DNA of 64,000 nt from Clostridia bacterium (GTDB lineage: Bacteria > Bacillota > Clostridia > Oscillospirales > Acutalibacteraceae), in assembly GCA_017438845.1 (NCBI GenBank), contig JAFRUO010000020.1, forward strand, positions 126,463-190,462, written 5' to 3'. The notes beneath the pieces are model-generated. The model was not told where the DNA came from, searched no databases, and saw only the letters and a list, made by a program, of their open reading frames with translations. Shown in pieces: positions 40,987-48,807 of the stretch; position 1 is the stretch's first letter, and each line of letters begins with the position of its first letter. The translations under genes were made by a program, and so were the position numbers.

Positions 40987-42450
40987 ATGCGCACTGTTAT
41001 ACAAGCGTTTTTAGATGGAGGATGCAAAAACGCTCAGGAATTTCCCGCTATCTATCAGCAGTCCGTGAATCTCATAAATGGCGGAGCAGTTTTTATGATT
41101 AGAGGAGACGAGGACCTGCTGGTCGCAACTGACGGTCTTGGATTTTGCGGCGAAAATATGGGCGGATGGTTACTGTGTCCGCTGAATCACGAAAATGCAC
41201 AGCGCCTGCGTGTGCTGTTTCCGTTTACCGCACCGTCCCGGGTGCTCGGAGAAAAGCGCAGTCTGGGATTGGGAGACAGGCTGGGAATTGCTACGCCCGG
41301 TCACATAAGGGCTTTTCGTCAGTACGACGCATATCCTGTATTTGCACAGCAGTCTATGCGAGAGTTAGTATTCACTGAGCGTACATATGAAGAAGTATTA
41401 GACTGTGCAACCTTTGCTGTTTTCAGAGAGAATTTCAGGCGGCCTTTCGGCGCTGACGGCGACCATCTTAAAAACGATAGAGATATTGAATACGCCTTGA
41501 ATTGCGGATTTACAATGATTACGCTTGATTGCAGCGAGCATATCAGGAATGACGCGGCAACTATGAGTGCAGACGAGGTTGAAGCAGCCTATGTTCCCAA
41601 CGCCGCTTTGGAGGAAAAGTATCTCGGCAAAAGCTTTAAGGTTGGAAATTATACCGTATCATTTGACAGCGACACTTTCAAACGTGCTTGTCTTATTTAT
41701 AACGACGCCGTTGCTTTTGCTGCAAAAATATATCATAAATATTTTGACGGTAAAAATGCAAAGGCGGATTTAGAGATTTCTATCGACGAAACCTCCGACA
41801 CCACTACGCCTGCACAGCACTTCTTTTTTGCTGACAGACTGAACGCTATGGGAGTAAAGCCCTGCACGCTTGCGCCGCGCTTTTGCGGAGAATTTCAAAA
41901 GGCGGTAGATTATATCGGCGACGTCGGGGAGTTTGAAAAGGAACTGGCTGTTCATGTTGCCATAGCGGAACACTTCGGATATAAAATCAGCGTCCACTCC
42001 GGCTCAGATAAATTCTCAATTTACAATATAATAGGAAAGCAGACAAAGGGACATTTTCATCTTAAAACCGCCGGAACGAGCTGGCTTGAAGCAATGTCGG
42101 TAATCGCAGACAAAGACCCTGCGCTTTACCGCGAGATTTATGCTTTTGCAATCAGCGTACTGCCTGACGCAAAAATGCATTACCATATTTCAACGGATTT
42201 AACCAAGCTGCCCGAGATAGATACAATGAAAGACGAAGAACTTTCTCACATGTTAGAAGGCAATGAAGCCCGTCAGCTGCTTCATATCACCTTTGGCTAT
42301 ATTCTCAGTGAAAAGGACTCTAACGGCGAGTACCTGTTTCGCAACCGTCTTTATGCGGATTGGTTTGCTTATGCCGATGAGTATGCACAGCGACTGGAAA
42401 AGCACATAGGCAAACATCTGGCTATGCTGTATCTGGGTTTTGACGAATAG
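40987..42450 (+). CDS. uxaE: Tagaturonate epimerase (UxaE family)
   Basis: 487 aa from the ATG at 40987 (GGGAGGAG upstream). The sequence matches the UxaE family layout: 'GGAVFMIRGDEDLLVATD', 'GDRLGIATPGHIRAFRQYDAYPVFAQQSMRELVFTERTYEEVLD' and the metal/substrate region 'HSGSDKFSIYNIIG...GHFHLKTAGTSWLEAM'. Family members epimerise D-tagaturonate to D-fructuronate, a step of galacturonate catabolism in organisms lacking the altronate route, in the cytoplasm. No other uronate gene is nearby, but its promoter shares a dyad with the fucosidase. It stands between an integrase remnant and a tRNA fragment, so it may be element cargo. Confidence 0.85.
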   Translation: MRTVIQAFLDGGCKNAQEFPAIYQQSVNLINGGAVFMIRGDEDLLVATDGLGFCGENMGGWLLCPLNHENAQRLRVLFPFTAPSRVLGEKRSLGLGDRLGIATPGHIRAFRQYDAYPVFAQQSMRELVFTERTYEEVLDCATFAVFRENFRRPFGADGDHLKNDRDIEYALNCGFTMITLDCSEHIRNDAATMSADEVEAAYVPNAALEEKYLGKSFKVGNYTVSFDSDTFKRACLIYNDAVAFAAKIYHKYFDGKNAKADLEISIDETSDTTTPAQHFFFADRLNAMGVKPCTLAPRFCGEFQKAVDYIGDVGEFEKELAVHVAIAEHFGYKISVHSGSDKFSIYNIIGKQTKGHFHLKTAGTSWLEAMSVIADKDPALYREIYAFAISVLPDAKMHYHISTDLTKLPEIDTMKDEELSHMLEGNEARQLLHITFGYILSEKDSNGEYLFRNRLYADWFAYADEYAQRLEKHIGKHLAMLYLGFDE

Positions 42451-42512
42451 ACGGTCAATTGCTATGTATTATTTGATTTTTGAACAAACAGAAAAGTATA
42501 CCTAACCTATAT

Positions 42513-42537
42513 TTTCATAAATGGTCATTAGATGGTC
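42513..42537. repeat. ATGGTC tandem repeat, possible integrase arm-type sites
   Basis: A 25-bp block with ATGGTC twice at 10-bp spacing (TTTCATAAATGGTC...ATGGTC) recurs with one mismatch at 54267-54291. Both copies lie 110-170 bp from a truncated tRNA 3' end, where arm-type integrase sites would be expected. Confidence 0.55.
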
Positions 42538-42554
42538 TTGAGCGAGTTACTGAA

Positions 42555-42594
42555 AAATCTCATCCTGAAAGTTTCGGGATGAGATTATTTTTTG
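42555..42594 (+). terminator. Terminator of uxaE
   Basis: AATCTCATCC (42556-42565) pairs with GGATGAGATT (42577-42586), then ATTTTTT. Confidence 0.85.
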
Positions 42595-42683
42595 CAGTGA
42601 GAAATTCGCCTGATATTATCAGATTTTCACTTCTATATTTTTCTCATTTTCAAAACTTTTAAACGCCGTAAACCCGCATAAAT

Positions 42684-42744
42684 AAAGGCTTCCGAACGGA
42701 AGCCTTTGGAGCTACTGGTCGGACTCGAACCGACGACCTCTGGT
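42684..42744 (-). other. Truncated tRNA 3' end behind a hairpin (attachment-site remnant)
   Basis: On the reverse strand the segment reads as a tRNA 3' part: anticodon-stem 3' side, variable loop AGGTC, T-arm GTCGG-TTCGAGT-CCGAC, acceptor strand and terminal CCA (ending at 42707). The 5' half of the tRNA is absent; retron sequence follows instead. The hairpin AAAGGCTTCCG-AA-CGGAAGCCTTT (42684-42707) overlaps its end. Such fragments are produced by site-specific integration into tRNA genes. Confidence 0.65.
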
Positions 42745-42786
42745 TGTAGTTAAGGATGAAATATATTGTTATTATGTCGAAATATA

Positions 42787-42814
42787 TTGAAAAAATAGTT
42801 GAATATGGTATAAT
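42787..42814 (+). promoter_or_regulatory. Retron promoter
   Basis: TTGAAA (42787-42792) and TATAAT (42809-42814) are 16 bp apart. Predicted transcription starts at about 42821, exactly where the a1 repeat of the retron RNA begins. Confidence 0.7.
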
Positions 42815-42820
42815 TAAGAC

Positions 42821-42976
42821 AAGAATACTTAGTGAAAATATATCACAGTAATGTGTTATAGTGCCTTATGTAAAATAGGGTCGGTTTCTTTGGGGCTCTT
42901 ACAAGCAGTTGCTACACAACGCTTGTAATCCTCATTACAAGCGTTGCGTACCAACTGCTTTTATGTAAGTATTCTT
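42821..42976 (+). ncRNA. Retron msr-msd RNA
   Basis: The RNA is bounded by the perfect inverted repeats AAGAATACTTA (a1, 42821-42831) and TAAGTATTCTT (a2, 42966-42976), the standard a1/a2 pairing of retron transcripts. The 3' half is a long msd hairpin. AAGCAGTTG (42903-42911) pairs with CAACTGCTT (42952-42960), and the inner stem CAACGCTTGTAAT pairs with ATTACAAGCGTTG around a CCTC loop. The 5' part (about 42832-42900) would be the msr, with a branching G expected just after a1 (TTAGTG). It sits directly upstream of the effector and reverse transcriptase genes, as in type II-A retrons. The exact msd end and priming G are predictions. Confidence 0.8.
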
Positions 42977-42998
42977 AATAAATAATGGGGGTGATATA

Positions 42999-43937
42999 TT
43001 GGATTCGCATATTTACTCAGAAAAAATGCTAAATAATTTAAAAATGAATTTATTAGATGATAACATGCACCGATATATCACCTATCCAAAATTTGTATTT
43101 TTATGCGGAAAAGCGTTTGATAAGGATGAATACAATGATACAAATAGAGGCATAGTTGATCGCTACATTTCCGCTAAAACAGATAATCTGTTTATTGTAT
43201 TATCTGAAAAATTATGGGAGAATAGCTTTGGTACCAATATTGATTTATTAACTTTTGAAGAATTCTTAGCTGAAGTAAGTGATGCAATTGTTTTGTTTGT
43301 TGAAAGCCCGGGCTCTTTTTGTGAGCTCGGAGCATTTGCATATGCAGATAAACTGTTTAGCGATAAATTAATCATTGTTATTGATAAAAAATATGAAAGC
43401 GATGAGTCGTTCATAATCACTGGTCCAACCGCAAAAGCAAAAAAAGATGGTGCAAAAGTAATATACGCTCCACTTGATGGAACCGGTTTGTTATCCTGCG
43501 CTTCGATGAGAAATACCATTGACAGAATTATTACTGACTTCACTTCCAAAAGTGCTGGCATAAACAAGCGCTCACCGAACAACGATGAAAATGCCGTATA
43601 TGTTAATATATTCATTATTGAACTATTGGAACTTATTAGGTTACTAGAACCTGTTTCCAGAAAAGATTTATTAGATATTTATAAGGCAATAAAGAATTTT
43701 CAAAACTTTAAATTTATTAAAAAAGACGGAAATGATTTTCATAATGAAATCAAATACGATTATATTATTAAACTGCTTGAAACTGTTCAAATAATAAATA
43801 TTTCAGGAGATATCATTACCTCAAATGGTTTTAAAAAAGTTCAGCCACTAATGTTAAACTATTCAAAGAAATCACATAACAAAGAACGAAATAGATTGCT
43901 ATGTCGTAAGTATCGTTATGGAGGCTTTACCAAATGA
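42999..43937 (+). CDS. Retron effector, nucleoside deoxyribosyltransferase-like (St85 family)
   Basis: 312 aa from a TTG behind GGGGGTGAT. The N-terminal part (about 30-180) resembles the nucleoside 2-deoxyribosyltransferase-like domain of type II-A retron effectors: 'FVFLCGKAFDKDE', 'LFIVLSEKLW', 'LLTFEEFLAEVSDAIVLFVESPGSFCELGAFAYADKLF' and 'IITGPTAKAKKDGAKVIYAPLDGTGLL'. Glu residues in 'ESPGSFCELG' are the probable catalytic ones. The C-terminal 110 residues look like a winged-helix DNA-binding region. In the Ec86 and Sen2 retrons this protein is the toxin, held inactive by RT and msDNA and released on phage attack. It overlaps the RT gene by four bases. AT-rich relative to flanks. Confidence 0.88.
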   Translation: MDSHIYSEKMLNNLKMNLLDDNMHRYITYPKFVFLCGKAFDKDEYNDTNRGIVDRYISAKTDNLFIVLSEKLWENSFGTNIDLLTFEEFLAEVSDAIVLFVESPGSFCELGAFAYADKLFSDKLIIVIDKKYESDESFIITGPTAKAKKDGAKVIYAPLDGTGLLSCASMRNTIDRIITDFTSKSAGINKRSPNNDENAVYVNIFIIELLELIRLLEPVSRKDLLDIYKAIKNFQNFKFIKKDGNDFHNEIKYDYIIKLLETVQIINISGDIITSNGFKKVQPLMLNYSKKSHNKERNRLLCRKYRYGGFTK

Positions 43938-44848
43938 ATATAATTGATATAATGGCTGATGACTTAAAATTGGACTCTTCATACATATTAAAAATTGCTA
44001 ACAGATCGGATTTTTATTATAAGGATTATACAATTAAAAAGAAAAATGGTGGATTTAGACATATTTCTCAACCAAGTCCTGAACTAAAAACACTTCAATA
44101 TTGGATTGTTAAGAATATTCTATGTAAATTACCAATTTCAAATATCGCATCAGCTTATAATAAAGGTAACTCTATAAAAAAGCATGCCCAAATTCATTCA
44201 GGCGCAAAGCATATTCTTCATACAGATATAAATAATTTCTTTCCGTCAATTCATTTTTCGCACTTATCCTCAATATTATTTAAACATAAATATATATTTG
44301 AGAATTTATCAATAGATATAAATGATTCTCTGCCTTATATTAGTAAAATATGTTTTCGTGGGGATGGCTTGTCAATCGGCGCGGTTAGTTCTCCAATAAT
44401 CTCTAACATAATAATGAATAGTTTTGACGAAAGATTGTATGATTATTGCAAAGCAAACAACTATCTCTGCTCACGATATGCTGATGATATTTACATTTCT
44501 TCCAACAGTTATATTAATGATAGTGTTGTCGTATTCATTAGCAATTTATTAGATGATTTAGATATGTCAATTAATAGTTCGAAGACTAGGTTTTATTCAA
44601 CTAAATACCGCATGAGCGTCACAGGACTTATTATCACGAACGATTCAAGAATCACAATTGGTTCAAAGCGTAGGAGCGAAATCGAAAAAATGGTTTATAA
44701 TAAGATTGTTAATGGGATCGGTGATAAATACTCAATAATGGGGTATCTGGCGTTTTTAAAAGATATTGAACCAAATACATATAACAATTTAATAATTAAG
44801 TATTCAAAATATTGTGATGGAGATGTAATTAATAAAATTCTTGAATGA
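43934..44848 (+). CDS. Retron reverse transcriptase
   Basis: 304 aa, typical retron RT size. The palm motifs are 'HILHTDINNFFPSI' (first Asp about 98), 'GLSIGAVSSPIISNIIM' and the catalytic 'SRYADDIYIS' (YADD at 182-185). The retron-specific 'VTG' is at 229-231 and region X reads 'KKHAQIHSG', where most retron RTs have an Asn-Ala-x-x-His motif; the Asn is His here. It primes on the msr of the adjacent RNA and makes the msDNA. ATGA overlap with the effector gene and GGAGG nine bases upstream show coupled translation. Confidence 0.92.
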   Translation: MNIIDIMADDLKLDSSYILKIANRSDFYYKDYTIKKKNGGFRHISQPSPELKTLQYWIVKNILCKLPISNIASAYNKGNSIKKHAQIHSGAKHILHTDINNFFPSIHFSHLSSILFKHKYIFENLSIDINDSLPYISKICFRGDGLSIGAVSSPIISNIIMNSFDERLYDYCKANNYLCSRYADDIYISSNSYINDSVVVFISNLLDDLDMSINSSKTRFYSTKYRMSVTGLIITNDSRITIGSKRRSEIEKMVYNKIVNGIGDKYSIMGYLAFLKDIEPNTYNNLIIKYSKYCDGDVINKILE

Positions 44849-44948
44849 ATATTTTAAGTGAAAATGCTGTAAATAGCAATTGCGGCATTTTTTATCAACC
44901 GCTTAGTGTTGTGTTTTTGAAAAGAGTTCCTTTTTTGATAATTAATAA

Positions 44949-44993
44949 CACGAAACAACCTGTGGAATGTAACTTCTACAGGTTGTTTTGTGT
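44949..44993. terminator. Bidirectional terminator between the retron and toxin-antitoxin operons
   Basis: CACGAAACAACCTGT pairs with ACAGGTTGTTTTGTG (one G-U pair) around a 14-base loop. It is placed between convergent operons. The 150 bp from the RT stop to 45000 hold nothing else I recognise. Confidence 0.65.
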
Positions 44994-45000
44994 GGCTAAA

Positions 45001-45753
45001 TTATTGCTCAACTAAATGGTGCTTCAAAATGAGATCATCTGATATTACTTGATACATCTTGTTACTGTCAACAAACGACCAAGGAGATCCTTTTCTGTGT
45101 GTAATGTCAATCAATTGACCGCCTGACTTGCTTTTATACTTTCTTATTGTGGCATCAATTGATTGCTTTTTTTCAACGCCATCCTTGGCAAATAGAATTC
45201 TGCTTTTTGCCGGCATTTCTTCAACACGGACAGTTCGTTGCTTTGCATCATCATATTCTTTTGGATCTATATATGAATCTCCGCTTTGCCGATACATACT
45301 GTAAACGCTATCAACCACTGGTCCATAAGTGAATGCATAAATAGGATCTTCAAACAACTTTTTATGAAACGAACAAAGATAATCAGCATATGCAAGATAT
45401 ACCAGCTTTTCCAATTTTACATGTGTACACAAAACTTGCGAGGCAATATAATTCGCAACATCCAGTCCTTTAAGATCTCTATCTGTTTTTATCTTTTTTG
45501 CGAACTCAGTAACGGATGAAACACATTCTACATCTTCAAAGAAGGGATCATATTGCTGCACAGATTCCCACGAAGCATCTTCCGTTTGAATGTAATGAGT
45601 AGATAGAGGAACATCTTCGTCACAACTTCTTTTGATTTCACTGAATATCGACTCAATAGAATCTGTGTTCAAACGACTATCCTCTGTGATATCTAATGCT
45701 ATTCTTTTTCCATCGGTGTAAGAACTACTCATGATGATATAATGTCTAGTCAT
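45001..45753 (-). CDS. Panacea-domain (SocA-like/DUF4065) antitoxin
   Basis: 250 aa from the ATG at 45753, placed by AAGGAGGAA; a longer in-frame reading has no site. The N-terminal 100 residues are a variable region. Residues about 105-215 are a Panacea/SocA-like domain ('LDVANYIASQVLCTHVKLEKLVYLAYADYLCSFHKKLFEDPIYAFTYGPVVDSVYSMYRQ', where the 'KLEKLVYLA-YADYL' helix and 'A-x-x-YGPV' are hallmarks). This domain acts as an antitoxin for many unrelated toxins including toxSAS. It overlaps the RelA/SpoT-like gene upstream by eight bases, so toxin and antitoxin are translationally coupled, toxin first. Confidence 0.85.
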   Translation of the reverse strand: MTRHYIIMSSSYTDGKRIALDITEDSRLNTDSIESIFSEIKRSCDEDVPLSTHYIQTEDASWESVQQYDPFFEDVECVSSVTEFAKKIKTDRDLKGLDVANYIASQVLCTHVKLEKLVYLAYADYLCSFHKKLFEDPIYAFTYGPVVDSVYSMYRQSGDSYIDPKEYDDAKQRTVRVEEMPAKSRILFAKDGVEKKQSIDATIRKYKSKSGGQLIDITHRKGSPWSFVDSNKMYQVISDDLILKHHLVEQ

Positions 45754-46381
45754 TCTGTATTCCTCCTTCCTTGTTTTCCTTCTCCCAATTAGTATAAGCT
45801 TGTTTGTACTTCTTATGAGATGCAAAATTACTTGCTCGATCACAGTCGTTCCAAATCTGAAGTTCCCATGGGAAAGTTGTATTATCCTTTTTCAAATACA
45901 GATGAGTTGCCTTATATTCGTATTTTGAAGAATCAATACACTTGTACTTCTTACCATACTTGTCACTAATAAAACCATAAATCTCTTCAAATGTCAATGG
46001 TGTTTTTAGAATTATCCTTACTCCAAATAAATCATTCAAACATTTAATAATCGGAACTTTTCCATACTCATGTCCTTCTGTTGACCGATATCCTTGGATC
46101 TTTGCTTCAATAGAGTTTTGTGATTTTACTCTTGAAGTGATATAGGACTCTTTCATTTGGTTATTAAGTTCATCAGCCAAAATTAGGCACTTACCATTGA
46201 GAAATTTTGTATATTCATTGACGCTCTTATAGATTTCTCCGTTTAAATCTATATGTGAAACATATTTTTTCTTAAGATTCACATTGTAACAACTTGTAGC
46301 TATCCATTCATCAGTGATTTCATCATATATCTTTTGTAGATAGTCAATCGTGCATTGTAGGTCTTTATAAACGTCAAGTAT
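45746..46381 (-). CDS. RelA/SpoT-domain toxin (toxSAS type), probable non-canonical start
   Basis: A single RelA/SpoT synthetase domain: 'ESYITSRVKSQNSIEAKIQGYR', 'CLNDLFGVRIILKTP' (catalytic Asp), 'YKATHLYLKK' and 'FPWELQIW' (catalytic Glu). The first canonical start is GTG at 46282 (178 aa), but it has no ribosome site. The frame stays open upstream for 33 more codons that look coding ('LDVYKDLQCTIDYLQKIYDEITDEWIA') to an ATA at 46381, which lies seven bases after GGAGG. The promoter start at about 46395 fits this. ToxSAS enzymes pyrophosphorylate tRNA or make alarmones to stop growth. Partner antitoxin follows at 45753. Confidence 0.75.
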   Translation of the reverse strand: MLDVYKDLQCTIDYLQKIYDEITDEWIATSCYNVNLKKKYVSHIDLNGEIYKSVNEYTKFLNGKCLILADELNNQMKESYITSRVKSQNSIEAKIQGYRSTEGHEYGKVPIIKCLNDLFGVRIILKTPLTFEEIYGFISDKYGKKYKCIDSSKYEYKATHLYLKKDNTTFPWELQIWNDCDRASNFASHKKYKQAYTNWEKENKEGGIQND

Positions 46382-46388
46382 AAGAATT

Positions 46389-46430
46389 CCTCCTCTCTTA
46401 TAGTATACTACATAAAAAACATATGGTCAA
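46389..46430 (-). promoter_or_regulatory. Promoter and ribosome site of the toxin-antitoxin operon
   Basis: On the reverse strand TTGACC (46430-46425) and TATACT (46407-46402) are 17 bp apart. GAGAGGAGG follows at once (46397-46389), so the leader is nearly absent and translation must begin shortly downstream, at or near 46381. Confidence 0.7.
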
Positions 46431-46502
46431 CACTACGACAAATTACTATATATTCTAACACTTTACATTTGTGAAATCAATAGTTCATACAAAGGTGACG
46501 TT

Positions 46503-47114
46503 TCATATTGAAAGCGTGTTGAGTGAATACTTTTCTGAAATTATTCTTGGATATTCTTCAAAACCTATCTCTTTGTTGTAGCGTACGAAATGTGCTGATG
46601 TTATAAAAAATATATTATCAAAGATATAATCTTCAAAGCCTTCAAAAAACAAATCAAAACTGTACTTGTCGAAAAGCCCGCCATCATCTATACAAATACA
46701 TAAATCCACATTCTTATAAGTTTTTGATTTGAGTCGTTTTAAAGCTTTTTCTTGTTTAATTTGAATGCTATCTTTGATTTTTAACTTAATTTCAGACATT
46801 GACCCACCATAGAATAAAACCAAATCACCATTATCATTGATTTTTACATTTCTAATATCGTCCATCAATTTATCAGTCTTTACTTTTGATATTCCTTTTG
46901 CCCTTTGCTTTTCATAGATATATGCCCTCATCATATTTTCGGGAATTGCTGTAGTGACCTCTAACGCGTTTTCATTATTTGATGATATGAAGTCGAAATT
47001 ATCTGTATCCTTTGGATTATTATATTCTTCATATCTCTTATCAAATGATAGTGCTATCGTGCTTAATGCAAATGGTTCCATAATTTCTTTTGAATAATAC
47101 TTAACAAAACTCAT
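46503..47114 (-). CDS. Protein of unknown function, possibly PD-(D/E)XK nuclease-like
   Basis: 203 aa, lysine- and asparagine-rich, AT-rich gene like the retron and toxin genes beside it. 'NFDFISSNNENALEVTTAI' (about 38-57) has a D...(hydrophobic)EVT arrangement, and 'KQEKALKRLKSKTYKNVDLCICIDDGG' (about 120-147) a Lys-rich helix before a hydrophobic strand. Both are reminiscent of restriction-endonuclease-like folds, but this is a weak resemblance. GGAGGTAAT precedes the ATG. It is one of several genes in the accessory block bordered by the serine recombinase; a defence role is plausible from company only. Confidence 0.55.
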   Translation of the reverse strand: MSFVKYYSKEIMEPFALSTIALSFDKRYEEYNNPKDTDNFDFISSNNENALEVTTAIPENMMRAYIYEKQRAKGISKVKTDKLMDDIRNVKINDNGDLVLFYGGSMSEIKLKIKDSIQIKQEKALKRLKSKTYKNVDLCICIDDGGLFDKYSFDLFFEGFEDYIFDNIFFITSAHFVRYNKEIGFEEYPRIISEKYSLNTLSI

Positions 47115-47169
47115 CTTATTACCTCCTATGGTTTTGTATATTAATTATACCATAATTGTTGTACCATTT

Positions 47170-48774
47170 TCACACCAACCCCACGAACTTGTAATATATT
47201 TCAACTGTCTGGTGTTTTTGACCGTCGATGATTTCCTTTTCGTGGATGACGATTTTTTCTATCAGCTCGTTGAGAATCCGGGCGTTGAGTTCGGTGATGT
47301 CGGTGTATTCTTCTATCAGCTTTGTGAATAACTTTGCGTTCTGCTCGGCAGAGGTTACGGCGTTAATCTCGGCGAGCAGTTTTTCTTTTTCAGCCTTGAG
47401 CCCAGCGTATTCGTTTTCGTATTTGCCGTTCATATCTAGGTAGCGTTCCTCGGTAATCTTTTCAAGCACTCTGTCCTCATAGAGCTTGCCGATTATCTTG
47501 TCGAGCTGTTCCAAGCGCTTGTCGATTTTCTTTAAGCGACTCTTTGCCGCCTTGATTTCCTGCTCGGTTTTCTCATCCATTTTGTATTGCAGAAGGCGGG
47601 CATATACATCTCTGTTCTCATATGCTTCACTTGCCTGACGGCGAATGTCTTCAAGCACAATGTTGTAAAGTGTCTGATAGCCGATAGTGTGTGATGTGCA
47701 ACGCTGTTTGCCATAGTTCTTATACACCCAGCAGGAGAAGCCGGTGAACTGTTCCCGCTTGCTGTTGTATGAAGCATTAAGCGCCGAGCCGCAGTCAGCG
47801 CATTTAACCAACCCTGCGAACATCTGAACTTCGCCTCGCTTGTTTTCTCTGCGGCGTTTCTGCATTATACTGTGCGCAAGATCCCAACTGCGCTTGTCTA
47901 TAATCGCTTCATGAGTGTTCTCAACTACTATCCAGTCCTTTTCATCGGTGGCTACCTTTTTCTTTTTCGTTCTGCCTACAGTTCTTGTTCTGCCGAAGGT
48001 TATCTGCCCGAGATATACGGGGTTGTTAAGTATCGAGCGGATTGATGTTGCGTGCCAGTCAAAGTCCTGCCGCCAGTAGTCGCTCTTGAAGTAGTCGGGA
48101 TTGTTTCTGTTGAAGTATGCCTGGGGATTAAGTATCTCACGCTCACGAAGTATCTTTGCCATTCTCACATATCCAATGCCGTCACAGAACATTCTGAATA
48201 TCTCTTTTACCACAGCGGCGGCTTCGGGATCAATTACAAGGTGGTGTCTGTCGTTCGGGTCCTTTATATATCCGTAAGGAGCGTGGCTGCCGATGTATTT
48301 GCCTTCCTTAGCAAGTGCCTGAAACGCAAGCTTTGTTTTGCGTGAACATTCCTTTGCATAGTGGCTGTTTATAACATTGGTTATGGGCATGAGTATCCCG
48401 TCTGTGCCTTTTAGCGTGTCAATGTTTTCACCTATGGCAATAAAGCGTATGTTCCAGTCCTCAAAATCGTTTTCGATATACATACCCATCTGCGCATATT
48501 CTCTGCCGAAACGGGAGAGGTCTTTGACGATTACAAGATTTGCCTTGTGGCTTTCAAGGTCCTTGAGCATTCGTTTGAAATCCGGGCGCTCGAAGTTAGT
48601 ACCGCTGAATCCGTCATCGGCATATATGTCATATATCGCAATACCGTTTTCCTTACAGTACTGAGTGAGCAATGCTTTCTGTGTCTGAATGCTTCCGCTC
48701 TCACCGAGATAAGCGTCATCCGAGGACAGTCTGCAATACAGAGCCGCACGGTATTCGTTCTCTTTTGTAATCAT
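47170..48774 (-). CDS. Large serine recombinase
   Basis: 534 aa from the ATG at 48774 (AAAGGATG upstream). The resolvase catalytic domain is 'RAALYCRLSSDDAYLGESGSIQTQKALL' (nucleophile Ser within 'RLSSDD') with 'VIVKDLSRFGREYAQMGMYIE'. The recombinase domain is 'APYGYIKDPNDRHHLVIDPEAAAVVKEIFRMF'. A zinc ribbon ('CADCGSAL...C...C') and a coiled-coil region (about 400-470, Glu/Lys/Leu-rich) follow, ending with a DUF4368-like tail. Such Tn4451/TndX-like enzymes excise and integrate mobile elements and usually lie at one end of them. A small accessory gene precedes it. Confidence 0.92.
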   Translation of the reverse strand: MITKENEYRAALYCRLSSDDAYLGESGSIQTQKALLTQYCKENGIAIYDIYADDGFSGTNFERPDFKRMLKDLESHKANLVIVKDLSRFGREYAQMGMYIENDFEDWNIRFIAIGENIDTLKGTDGILMPITNVINSHYAKECSRKTKLAFQALAKEGKYIGSHAPYGYIKDPNDRHHLVIDPEAAAVVKEIFRMFCDGIGYVRMAKILREREILNPQAYFNRNNPDYFKSDYWRQDFDWHATSIRSILNNPVYLGQITFGRTRTVGRTKKKKVATDEKDWIVVENTHEAIIDKRSWDLAHSIMQKRRRENKRGEVQMFAGLVKCADCGSALNASYNSKREQFTGFSCWVYKNYGKQRCTSHTIGYQTLYNIVLEDIRRQASEAYENRDVYARLLQYKMDEKTEQEIKAAKSRLKKIDKRLEQLDKIIGKLYEDRVLEKITEERYLDMNGKYENEYAGLKAEKEKLLAEINAVTSAEQNAKLFTKLIEEYTDITELNARILNELIEKIVIHEKEIIDGQKHQTVEIYYKFVGLV

Positions 48775-48807
48775 GAAATCACATCCTTTCAGCCACAAAC
48801 AATATCA

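Noticed and set aside
42480..42662. Open frame of 60 codons after uxaE
   Set aside because: It crosses the uxaE terminator and the ATGGTC repeat and has no ribosome site.
42900..42961. The long hairpin before the retron effector read as a simple terminator
   Set aside because: It has no T tract, has a1/a2 repeats outside it, and is placed exactly as an msd in front of retron genes.
45286..45519. Forward open frames opposite the antitoxin gene
   Set aside because: These are antisense shadows of the Panacea gene, without ribosome sites.
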